Shown here one piece after another: positions 37,617 through 44,718 of a DNA stretch of 64,000 bases (position 1 is the stretch's first letter; each line of letters opens with the position of its first letter). The stretch is from the NCBI GenBank assembly GCA_001898145.1, contig MKSR01000012.1, positions 434,001 to 498,000 of the forward strand, in the 5' to 3' direction. Under the pieces are notes generated by a model that did no database searches, was not told the DNA's origin, and was given only the letters and a program-made list of their open reading frames with translations. A program made the position numbers and the translations under genes. Origin of the DNA: Dyadobacter sp. 50-39 (lineage in GTDB: Bacteria > Bacteroidota > Bacteroidia > Cytophagales > Spirosomataceae).

Positions 37617-38474
37617 CTATATTTTGCCGTGGTTCAAAGAAGAAAAGTCGTACCCGATATGAAACACATACCGCAGCGAAACACCGAAATTCCAGCCGGA
37701 GCCATCGCCCTCAATGCGCGCGTGTTCAGTCGCTACACCATTCACCTTATACACCAGATCAGTCGTGAGTGAGTTACCCATCCCCCATTGCTTCCGGGCA
37801 AAAAGGGCCATATCAATCGATTTCGCAACCTTGATCACATATTCGGCTGATGCTTCCACAAGCCCGGTCATGGATTTGGCAATGCGCGTATCGCTCGACA
37901 TAAACAAAGTATCGACACCCTGGCGGGGTCCCCTGTTCCGGTAGCCGGAGAATTCCATATAGTCTTTTGACCGGCCCGAATTAGGCACCAGCCCGGCACC
38001 CGCGCTGATCCAGAATGCCGACTTGCGGACAGAAGGCTTTCCCCAAAGCAGCCGCATTTTCCCTCGCAGGATGAGGCTGTTCTTGTCGTTTTCCATCTGG
38101 TATTTCAATGGATTATCACCATAAATCATCAGCACATTATGAATGGCCGAACGGTTATATTCTACCTCCACATTCCACTGCTCCCTGAAAACCCATCCCG
38201 CGTTGGCACCCCAGGCCGAGACTGTGGGCGACTCGGTACCGATCAATTCGTCAAAATCGTTGTTAATTGTATTCCTGTCGTTCCGCACGAAACCGCTTAT
38301 GCCCACGTACCATCGGTCGTGGACTTTCACATCCCCGAATTTTTTAAGCAGTGATTCGGTACTGTATGGCTTCGCGCCAATAGGCTTGGTGTAGATTTTG
38401 TGGTAGTAGTCCGCGTCCTGCGCACGGACGTGCATACATGTGATGAGCAAGAGGATTGTAAAAATGGGTTTCAT
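37617..38474 (-). CDS. Predicted outer-membrane beta-barrel protein
   Basis: A 285-residue exported protein with signal peptide MKPIFTILLLITCMHVRAQ|D. The mature part alternates polar and hydrophobic residues in strand-like stretches (DRWYVGISGFVRNDRN, WVFREQWNVEVEYNRSAIHN, FWISAGAGLVPNSGR, GWNFGVSLRYVFHIGY), as in small outer-membrane barrels. No enzymatic motif and no close family that I can name. It lies downstream of the rpoN-regulator-kinase operon but behind that operon's terminator, and its start codon is part of an 11-bp inverted repeat, so it is probably controlled on its own. Confidence 0.75.
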   Translation of the reverse strand: MKPIFTILLLITCMHVRAQDADYYHKIYTKPIGAKPYSTESLLKKFGDVKVHDRWYVGISGFVRNDRNTINNDFDELIGTESPTVSAWGANAGWVFREQWNVEVEYNRSAIHNVLMIYGDNPLKYQMENDKNSLILRGKMRLLWGKPSVRKSAFWISAGAGLVPNSGRSKDYMEFSGYRNRGPRQGVDTLFMSSDTRIAKSMTGLVEASAEYVIKVAKSIDMALFARKQWGMGNSLTTDLVYKVNGVATEHARIEGDGSGWNFGVSLRYVFHIGYDFSSLNHGKI

Positions 38475-38512
38475 AGAAGTGCGCCGTTTTTTCTTTCCTT
38501 ACGCACTTCTAT
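38473..38512. promoter_or_regulatory. Inverted repeat covering the start codon of the outer-membrane protein gene
   Basis: The arms ATAGAAGTGCG (38473-38483) and CGCACTTCTAT (38502-38512) are perfect 11-bp inverted repeats with an 18-bp spacer. The proximal arm includes two bases of the start codon (38474-38472). It may be an operator or an mRNA hairpin hiding the translation start. It lacks a T tract, so it is not a simple terminator. Confidence 0.6.
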
Positions 38513-38528
38513 ACCCGATCGTTGCATG

Positions 38529-38556
38529 AAAAAAGCCGGCTGATGCAGTTGCCGGC
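38529..38556 (-). terminator. Intrinsic terminator after the rpoN-regulator-kinase operon
   Basis: On the minus strand GCCGGC-10-nt loop-GCCGGC is followed by six T, beginning 3 bp after the histidine kinase stop codon. Confidence 0.75.
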
Positions 38557-38558
38557 AA

Positions 38559-39989
38559 TTATTTGGCCGTCTGGAAACTGATGGTAAATGTGGTACCCAC
38601 ACCCAGCTCCGACTGCACTTCAATGCGCCCGTGATGGGCGTGGATAATGCTCATGGTCGTGGACAGGCCTATTCCCATTCCATTGTTTTTTCCCGTGAAA
38701 TAGGGCTCGAATATCTTGTCCATGTGCTCCTCGCTGATCCCCGAACCATTATCGGTGAACATCACCTGAATGTGGTCGCCATGGTTCCTCGTTGAAATCC
38801 GCAGCACGCCGCGGTCTTCTTCCATTGCTTCGATGGCATTGGTAATGAGGTTGAGAAAAGCCATTTGCAGCGACACACGGTCCAGCGGCAATGCGAGCTC
38901 TTCATCGGCAAACTCGTTCACGATCTGGATCCTTTTCAGCTGTACCCTGTCCAGCGCGGTACTGATCGCCTGGCTCAGTACGGAATGTACCGAGCTTTCC
39001 ACAAGTTCGATATCCTCGGAGGTCGAAGGTTGCAGCAGCTGCGTGATGAGGTCGTTAATGCGTGTACAGTTGCGCTTGATGATCTGTGTGTAAAACTTCT
39101 GGTCTTCGTCGGCAAGCTCCATTTCCAGCTGCTCGGCCGAAAGGTTCACATTCGTGAGCGGGTTACGCACCTCATGTGCAAGCATGCGTACGAGCCGGCC
39201 GGTCACTGCCATTTTCTCAGAAAACAGCCTTTCTTTTTCCGACTGCTTGCGCGCCGTCATATCGTGCAACCGTCCCTGAATGTACGGATGGTCGTCGTCC
39301 ACCTCTACCGAAGCGGAGAAGATACAGTACTTTTTATCAGCATCCTTGGTAAGCAGGCGCACTTCATGATCGTGAATTGGCTGGTCGGCGATGTCGTTCC
39401 ATCGTGTCGCGAACAAAGGATCTTCCACCAGTTCGGTGATTTTCCTTTCCTTCAACTGTTCACCCGAGTAGCCTGTTAAAATGCTGGCAGCTTCGTTGAA
39501 ATCGATGATATTGCCTTCGAGATCGCAGATAAACAGGAAGTCGTTCGATTCTTCAAACACGCGGCGGTAGCGGCGCTCGCTGTGGCGCAACGCTTTCAAT
39601 ACCGAGGTCCGCTCCAATGCATACCGGATACTTCTTTCCAGCTTTTCGGCATCCAGCTCACTTTTGATAAGGTAATCCGCAGCTCCGAGGCGCAATGCTT
39701 CTACGGCGATCTTGGTATCACCCTTGCCTGTCAGCAGGATGATCGGCTCTTCGCATTCGAAACTGCACGCCAGCTCGATGAGGTCGATACCGGTACTCTC
39801 TCCCAGGAGGTAGTCGAACAGGTACAGGTCAAATTTGTTGTTCCTGATCTGCAACTCCGCTTCCTTAAAAGTGGCACACCAGGTGATATCAAACTTCCAG
39901 TTGACCAGATCCTGAAAATATTCGCGGGTAAGGAAGTAGTCATCCTCATCGTCGTCCACCAACAATACCCTGATCAGTTTGCTATTCAT
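38559..39989 (-). CDS. Receiver-PAS histidine kinase (NtrB-like, soluble)
   Basis: A 476-residue cytosolic kinase with no membrane segment. Domain order: receiver (about 5-125, phosphoacceptor D59 in LFDYLLG), PAS (about 140-250, FLFICDLEGNIIDFNEAASI), HisKA with H272 in RMLAHEVRNPLTNV, and HATPase with ITNAIEAMEEDRG, FTDNGSGISEEH and GMGIGLSTTMSII. The receiver in front of a kinase implies input from another kinase, so this may be a relay or phosphate sink. Its gene is 20 bp after a sigma-54 response regulator, the likely partner, and both follow rpoN on the same strand. Confidence 0.93.
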   Translation of the reverse strand: MNSKLIRVLLVDDDEDDYFLTREYFQDLVNWKFDITWCATFKEAELQIRNNKFDLYLFDYLLGESTGIDLIELACSFECEEPIILLTGKGDTKIAVEALRLGAADYLIKSELDAEKLERSIRYALERTSVLKALRHSERRYRRVFEESNDFLFICDLEGNIIDFNEAASILTGYSGEQLKERKITELVEDPLFATRWNDIADQPIHDHEVRLLTKDADKKYCIFSASVEVDDDHPYIQGRLHDMTARKQSEKERLFSEKMAVTGRLVRMLAHEVRNPLTNVNLSAEQLEMELADEDQKFYTQIIKRNCTRINDLITQLLQPSTSEDIELVESSVHSVLSQAISTALDRVQLKRIQIVNEFADEELALPLDRVSLQMAFLNLITNAIEAMEEDRGVLRISTRNHGDHIQVMFTDNGSGISEEHMDKIFEPYFTGKNNGMGIGLSTTMSIIHAHHGRIEVQSELGVGTTFTISFQTAK

Positions 39990-40009
39990 TCGGCGTTCCT
40001 GTTCCCCTG

Positions 40010-41470
40010 TCAGATGTCAAATTGTTTCATTTTGTTATAAAGCGTCTTGCGATCGATGTTCAGTAAACGTGCCGCCTTGCTCTTGTTGAAATTAACGTCC
40101 CGCAATACCTGCATAATCATGTCGTATTCCGCTTCGTTGGCCACGGTTTTCAGGCTCGGTTTCGTTTCCTCGCCATCCGCATTATCCGACAGCAGCGATG
40201 CCGCCTGGCTTACAGACGGCGAAGGCTCGTCGTCGAGGTCTTTCAGGCGCTTGTAGTTCACGATTTCAAACGGCAATGCCTTTTCTTCGATCAGCTCGCC
40301 ATCCGAAAGCAGGGTCGCCCGCTTGATCACGTTTTTGAGCTCGCGAAGGTTACCCGGCCATGAATAGTTAAGGAAATCGTTTTTAACTTCTTCGGAGAAT
40401 CCTCTGACGTTCTTGCCCAGTTCCGCATTCGTCGTTTCCAGGAATGCTCCTGCAAAAAGCATCATATCGTCTTTCCGGTTACGCAATGCAGGTACTTCGA
40501 TCGTAAACTCGTTAAAGCGGTAATAAAGGTCCTCACGGAATTTGCCGTTACGGGCCGAATCCAACAAGCGCTCATTACTCGCTACAATAATCCGGACATC
40601 GAGATCGATCTCCTTCGACCCGCCGATGCGGCGCATTTTCCGCTCCTGCACCACGCGCAGCAATGCCACCTGGATCTCATAGGAAAGGTTGGAAACTTCG
40701 TCCAGGAACAGCGTACCGCCGTTTGCCAGCTCGAAATGGCCTATTTTGGTTTGCAATGCACCTGTAAACGAGCCCTTTTCGTGCCCGAACAGCTCACTGC
40801 CCGCCAATTCCTTGGAGATAGCGCCGCAGTCCATCGCCACAAAAGGCATATCCTTGCGCCTCGACCGGTTATGGATCTCCTGTGCGATCGCCTCCTTCCC
40901 AGAGCCGCTTTCGCCGTAAATGATCACGCTGAAATTGGTCGGAGCCACAAGGTCGACCTGGCGGAAAAGGTTATCCGACACATCGCTGTTACCCATGATG
41001 TAGCCCGCCTTGGTCCGCGACTGGTTTTTGCGCGCAGGCTTGGCGGGTTCCGACTGTCCGTCGGAAGACGACGGGGCCACGTACTGCTGCTGCTCGTTTT
41101 CGGAAGCCTCGGCGTCGGCAATGGCTTTTTTCACGGTAACGAGAATTTCGTCCGGGAACAGCGGCTTGGTAATGTAGTCGTAAGCGCCCAGCTTCATCAC
41201 GTTCACTGCCACTTTAATATCCGAATACCCTGTAATGATCAAAACAGGAACATTGGGTCTTTTGGATTTAATGGTAGTCAGCAGTTCGGTTCCCGTAATG
41301 TCGCCCAACCTGAAATCGGTCATCACCAGGTCAGGAGAAATGGACTCTATCAACGCGAGCCCGTCCTTACCATTCTGGGCTGTTTCTACTATAAAATCAT
41401 TTTTTGACAAAAAACGCTTCAACAGGAAGCAAATATCCGCTTCATCATCAACAACAACTATTTTTTTCAT
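40010..41470 (-). CDS. NtrC-type sigma-54-dependent response regulator
   Basis: A 486-residue enhancer-binding protein: receiver (1-120, D52 in VMTDFRLGD), AAA+ domain (about 155-390) with Walker A GESGSGKE (186-193), the sigma-54 contact loop as GSFTGA (233-238; Ser in place of the commoner Ala) and Walker B LFLDEV, and a Fis-type HTH at the end (KSKAARLLNIDRKTLYNKM). It is encoded 28 bp after rpoN and 20 bp before a histidine kinase gene, so sigma factor, activator and kinase are one operon. Likely targets include the nearby sigma-54 promoters at 44054-44111 (inference). Confidence 0.94.
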   Translation of the reverse strand: MKKIVVVDDEADICFLLKRFLSKNDFIVETAQNGKDGLALIESISPDLVMTDFRLGDITGTELLTTIKSKRPNVPVLIITGYSDIKVAVNVMKLGAYDYITKPLFPDEILVTVKKAIADAEASENEQQQYVAPSSSDGQSEPAKPARKNQSRTKAGYIMGNSDVSDNLFRQVDLVAPTNFSVIIYGESGSGKEAIAQEIHNRSRRKDMPFVAMDCGAISKELAGSELFGHEKGSFTGALQTKIGHFELANGGTLFLDEVSNLSYEIQVALLRVVQERKMRRIGGSKEIDLDVRIIVASNERLLDSARNGKFREDLYYRFNEFTIEVPALRNRKDDMMLFAGAFLETTNAELGKNVRGFSEEVKNDFLNYSWPGNLRELKNVIKRATLLSDGELIEEKALPFEIVNYKRLKDLDDEPSPSVSQAASLLSDNADGEETKPSLKTVANEAEYDMIMQVLRDVNFNKSKAARLLNIDRKTLYNKMKQFDI

Positions 41471-41498
41471 GCCGGGTGTAAGGGCTTAACTTGGTTTT

Positions 41499-42941
41499 TT
41501 AAATAGTAACTCTCAACCTCGCGGTAGGTATATTCAACTGCTCGCGGTACTTGGCCACGGTCCGTCTGGCAACGGAATAGCCTTTTTCAGCGAGCATATC
41601 TGTAATTTGTTGGTCGTTATACGGGTGGCGTTTATCCTCCTCTCCCACAATCTCCCGGATCGCCTCCTGGATCTCTCTGTTGGAAACCTCGGTACCATCT
41701 TCGTTGGTGACGCCCTCGGTGAAAAGGTCTTTGAGCAACACAATCCCGAACGGTGTCTGCACATACTTGTTGGTGGTAACCCTGGATACGGTAGAAATAT
41801 CCATATCGATGATTTCCGCTACGTCTTTCAGGATCATCGGGCGCAGTTTCTTGATATCGCCGGTCTGAAAGTAATCATATTGCAGCTTCACGATCGCCTT
41901 CAATGTATTCAGCATCGTGTTCTCCCGCTGCTTGATGGCGTCGATGAACCACTTCGCCGAGTTCATCTTGTTTTTGAGGAACTGGTTGGTGGCCTTATCC
42001 CGCTTTTCTTCCGCCATTTGGGTAAAAACCTTGTTAAGCTTCAATGCAGGGCTGTTTCCCCAGGTAAGCTGCACTTCGATCTCGCCATCTTCGGTGTACC
42101 AGAGCATAAAATCCGGCTTGATGCTCTCGTTCACGATCGAGTCGTTACGGAGGCCCGAGGCCGGTTTCGGGTTCAGCGTCGTGATCAGCTGAATGGCCTT
42201 CTTAAGCGACTCCTCATCCAGTCCTGTGATCCGCATGATCTTGTCATAGTTGCGGGACCCCAGCTCATCGAATGCATCGGAAACGATCTTGTAAGACCAC
42301 TTCCAGGTATCATTCTGATTTTCAATGCGGCTGAGCTGAATGAGCAGACATTCCCGCAAATCGCTTGCTGCAATACCGGGCGGATCGAGCTGTTGGATGA
42401 TTTTCAGCATTGTGTTCACTTCGTCGGTGTCGATAAACATGCTGTTCGCAAATGAAATATCGTCCGCAATCACATCGCTTTCCCTTCTGAGAAACCCGTC
42501 CTCATCCAGCGAATCCAGGATGAAGTCGGCGATCAGTTGCTGACGCTCATCCAGTTGCAGAAAGTGTACCTGCTGTTTGAGGTCATCCCTGAAAGAGATC
42601 GCCTCCACCATCGGCCGTGTGTACAGTTCGTTGTCTGCCGACTGGTTATTCGCATAAGTCTTATAGTCCGGAATATCGTCGTCCCGGAACTCGTCCCAGT
42701 CGTAATAGTCCTGAACGCTGTTATCGTCACCACCGGGCGAAAGGTCCGGATCATCAAACTCTTCCGGAGTTTCTTCCGACGCACTTTCCTCCTTCCCTTC
42801 TTCCAGTATGGGATTTTCTTCCAGTTCTTCCTTAATTCTCTGTTCAAGCTCCATTGTAGTCAGGTGCAGTAAATTCAGCATCTGAATTTGCAAGGGAGAG
42901 TATTTTAAAGTCTGTCTCTGCGTCTGCGTCTGTCTTTGCAT
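41499..42941 (-). CDS. rpoN: RNA polymerase sigma-54 factor RpoN
   Basis: A 480-residue sigma-54. Region I is Gln/Leu-rich (QRQTLKYSPLQIQMLNLLHL), region II is acidic (about 45-120), the core-binding domain follows (about 120-310), then the HTH that reads the -12 element and the C-terminal RpoN box ARRTVAKYRE that reads the -24 element. It directs RNA polymerase to GG-N10-GC promoters and needs an AAA+ activator. The protein ends TARLRVTI. Two sigma-54 activators are encoded in the window, one directly downstream in the same operon. No clear promoter motif seen in its upstream gap. Confidence 0.97.
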   Translation of the reverse strand: MQRQTQTQRQTLKYSPLQIQMLNLLHLTTMELEQRIKEELEENPILEEGKEESASEETPEEFDDPDLSPGGDDNSVQDYYDWDEFRDDDIPDYKTYANNQSADNELYTRPMVEAISFRDDLKQQVHFLQLDERQQLIADFILDSLDEDGFLRRESDVIADDISFANSMFIDTDEVNTMLKIIQQLDPPGIAASDLRECLLIQLSRIENQNDTWKWSYKIVSDAFDELGSRNYDKIMRITGLDEESLKKAIQLITTLNPKPASGLRNDSIVNESIKPDFMLWYTEDGEIEVQLTWGNSPALKLNKVFTQMAEEKRDKATNQFLKNKMNSAKWFIDAIKQRENTMLNTLKAIVKLQYDYFQTGDIKKLRPMILKDVAEIIDMDISTVSRVTTNKYVQTPFGIVLLKDLFTEGVTNEDGTEVSNREIQEAIREIVGEEDKRHPYNDQQITDMLAEKGYSVARRTVAKYREQLNIPTARLRVTI

Positions 42942-43351
42942 ATAGCAATTAAGGGTAAAATTTACATTCTCTTGGTGCTTTAAATTTACGACTCTTTATC
43001 TAATCTTGGCTCAACGGAGAGGTACGTTACCGAAGATTGCGTAGTTATTTCCACATACTGAGTACTATATTTCAGAATGTAGAGCGAATCCCCATTCAAA
43101 AACGCCTCCCTGGCCGCCCTGATCAGCTTTTGCGACGTCGATTCGTGTCTTAATATACCGTCGGACACCGAAGGTTCCCTCCGGCAGTTTACGTCCGCCG
43201 GTGATCTCATCTAACTGATAATCAAAAGATATCGTATTTCCAACTGGATTGCTTGCACCCTTTTCCAGAGATCCGGTCCTTCCCGGGCGGGGATTCATCC
43301 CCGAAAAACAACACTATACGAAATGCAAAATTCTTGCCTACCCTTAAACGA
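42942..43351. other. Long gap upstream of rpoN
   Basis: Over 400 bp without a confident gene. It holds a doubtful, apparently frameshifted small minus-strand frame (42986-43298, listed separately) and probably the rpoN promoter, which I could not place by motif. The sequence just upstream of the RpoN ATG (42950-43000) is AT-rich. No tRNA or obvious repeat is visible. Confidence 0.5.
42986..43298 (-). pseudogene. Possible frameshifted remnant of a small gene
   Basis: Two overlapping minus-strand frames look partly protein-like. The upstream one (from 43298) contains ISFDYQLDEITGGRKL and EGTFGVRRYIKTRID; the downstream one ends with REAFLNGDSLYILKYSTQYV and VEPRLDKES before a stop at 42986. 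Joined by one frame change near 43130-43180 they would make a protein of about 100 residues. No family recognised. Neither frame alone is convincing, so this may be chance or a broken gene. Confidence 0.25.
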
Positions 43352-43374
43352 CAAAACCCTCCGGCGAGGGAGGG
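43352..43374 (-). terminator. Terminator after the YtxH operon
   Basis: On the minus strand the stem CCCTCC / GGAGGG (43374-43357) is followed by TTTTG, 25 bp after the stop of the gene at 43399. The T tract is short. Confidence 0.6.
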
Positions 43375-43398
43375 CTCTGTCATTCGTATACACTAAAG

Positions 43399-43710
43399 TC
43401 AGGCTGGCTGCATCGGCTTCTCGTCGGTTGCACGTTTGACCCAGTAGAGCCCTTTCAGCAGTAACTCCCGGCCTTCTTCCACGCCATGCTTCATAATCAC
43501 TTTTTCAATCAGTAGCGGGGCGATGAAATTCAGCGGAGCAGGAAGCCGCCTCAATGCCGTTCTCCCAAGCAAAGCGCCCAGCCCGATCTCCATGCCCCTG
43601 CCCGCAACCCCTTCGGGCCCGGCCGCCATGAGCTCTTTGAAATAGTCGACAGTTTCGGAAACCGTTTCCTTCACCTTTCGTGACTTCGAAGGATCACCTG
43701 TTGGTTCCAT
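43399..43710 (-). CDS. Small conserved protein of the YtxH operon
   Basis: A 103-residue protein without a signal peptide. The N-terminus is polar and charged (MEPTGDPSKSRKVKETVSET). The middle has an amphipathic or membrane-associating stretch (GRGMEIGLGALLGRTALRRL, LNFIAPLLIEKVIMKHGVEE). It starts 11 bp after the YtxH gene and is followed by a terminator, so the two genes form an operon apparently driven by a sigma-54 promoter. I do not recognise the family; the composition suggests a membrane-associated stress protein. Confidence 0.7.
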   Translation of the reverse strand: MEPTGDPSKSRKVKETVSETVDYFKELMAAGPEGVAGRGMEIGLGALLGRTALRRLPAPLNFIAPLLIEKVIMKHGVEEGRELLLKGLYWVKRATDEKPMQPA

Positions 43711-43721
43711 AACGCTACCGG

Positions 43722-44006
43722 TTAAATGTTTCCTACACGCTCCCGGGCGGAGTCGATGTACTCCTCAGCCTTGCCGGCTGCCTGGTCGGCGTAAGCTTCC
43801 CCTTCCTTTTTAAGCTGACCGGCAGCGTCCGCCGCCTTGGCCTTGCTTTTTTCCAGTGCGGCTATCAGGTCCCCAGCGAGATCGTTGGTTTTCTTTTTCA
43901 GTTTTTTGATAGTTTTCTTGCTATCCTCCGGCGCCAGCAGCATGCCGATCACTGCACCGGCAACCGCCGCAGTCACTATCCCTAAAATGATTTTGTTCGT
44001 TGACAT
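43722..44006 (-). CDS. YtxH-domain membrane-anchored stress protein
   Basis: A 94-residue protein: a single N-terminal membrane helix (IILGIVTAAVAGAVIGMLLA, about 5-24) followed by APEDSKKTIKKLKK and a long Lys/Ala/Glu-rich helix (KSKAKAADAAGQLKKEGEAY). This is the usual YtxH layout: a glycine-containing membrane helix and a LEA/apolipoprotein-like amphipathic tail, often induced by general stress. It heads a two-gene operon. The upstream gap holds a sigma-54-type promoter 48 bp before its ATG, and a second one facing the other way. Confidence 0.85.
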   Translation of the reverse strand: MSTNKIILGIVTAAVAGAVIGMLLAPEDSKKTIKKLKKKTNDLAGDLIAALEKSKAKAADAAGQLKKEGEAYADQAAGKAEEYIDSARERVGNI

Positions 44007-44053
44007 AACACACTTGTTTTAATGTGGATCATTTTGTTTCACTTAAAAACGCC

Positions 44054-44068
44054 GCAAATCCTGTACCA
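44054..44068 (-). promoter_or_regulatory. Sigma-54 promoter candidate for the YtxH operon
   Basis: On the minus strand TGGTACAGGATTTGC (44068-44054) matches TGGCAYR-N4-TTGC except for one base, with GG and GC exactly 10 bp apart. Its -12 GC is 48 bp before the ATG at 44006. Confidence 0.65.
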
Positions 44069-44096
44069 ACCGGAAACGTGGCCCAATCGCCTCAAA

Positions 44097-44111
44097 TGGC
44101 AGGGTTATTGC
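44097..44111 (+). promoter_or_regulatory. Sigma-54 promoter candidate for the receiver-only gene
   Basis: TGGCAGGGTTATTGC has TGGCA and TTGC in the exact consensus frame, with GG and GC 10 bp apart. It points to the gene at 44216 with a leader of roughly 90 bp, and lies back to back with the site at 44054-44068. Confidence 0.65.
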
Positions 44112-44215
44112 CACTAGCACCTCAAAGGTTAGCTCATAATCCAAATGCCGATCATGCGGCTCAGGAAAATACCTCCACTACCGATGACTGAAATTATTAC
44201 TTCTCACACGGCGCT

Positions 44216-44593
44216 ATGAAGATTGTTATTATTGAAGATGAAAGGGATTTGGGAGTGTTGATGCGCAATTTTCTAGTAAGGCAACTGAATATTAAAACAC
44301 CCGAAGGCAACGTGCGGGTGGTAGGTTCATTGACGGAAGGCCTGGAATGCGTCCGGGAAATGAGTCCCGATTGGATATTCATAGACAACAACTTACCCGA
44401 CGGCAAAGGCGTTGAGGCCATACGGCAAATACGGGAAGTACACCCGGGTAAAAATGCAAAAGTGGTGATGATGAGCGCCATGACGAATCTAAGAGATGAG
44501 GCTTTCAGAAACGGCGCCGACTTCTTCCTCGATAAACCCATCAGCTTTGTAGAAGTCAAGAATATCTTCACAAAACCTGCGAACGACATCTGA
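44216..44593 (+). CDS. Single-domain response regulator
   Basis: A 125-residue receiver without an output domain. Acidic residues E7-D8 (IIEDERD), phosphoacceptor D57 in WIFIDNNLPDG, MMSAMTN carrying the conserved Ser/Thr position, and the Lys in FFLDKPISF are all present. Such proteins act by protein contact or as phospho-relays. The upstream gap has a sigma-54-type promoter pointing at it, and rpoN with a receiver-containing kinase is encoded nearby, so it may belong to that circuit (inference). The next gene is convergent. Confidence 0.9.
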   Translation: MKIVIIEDERDLGVLMRNFLVRQLNIKTPEGNVRVVGSLTEGLECVREMSPDWIFIDNNLPDGKGVEAIRQIREVHPGKNAKVVMMSAMTNLRDEAFRNGADFFLDKPISFVEVKNIFTKPANDI

Positions 44594-44718
44594 GTGCGAC
44601 GATCATTGGCACAACTTCAAATCGTGGAAATAGTTGCCTCAGTTGGGGATTAGGGCCAGTTCTTCGTGGACATTATTGCTCAAAGCGCGATAGCCGATCG
44701 TTTAACCCCTGTTAACTT

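Noticed and set aside
38524-38538. Sigma-54-like GG-N10-GC upstream of the outer-membrane protein gene
   Set aside because: The flanks are CGG and ATGC, not TGG and TTGC, and it overlaps the terminator hairpin; too weak to report as a promoter.
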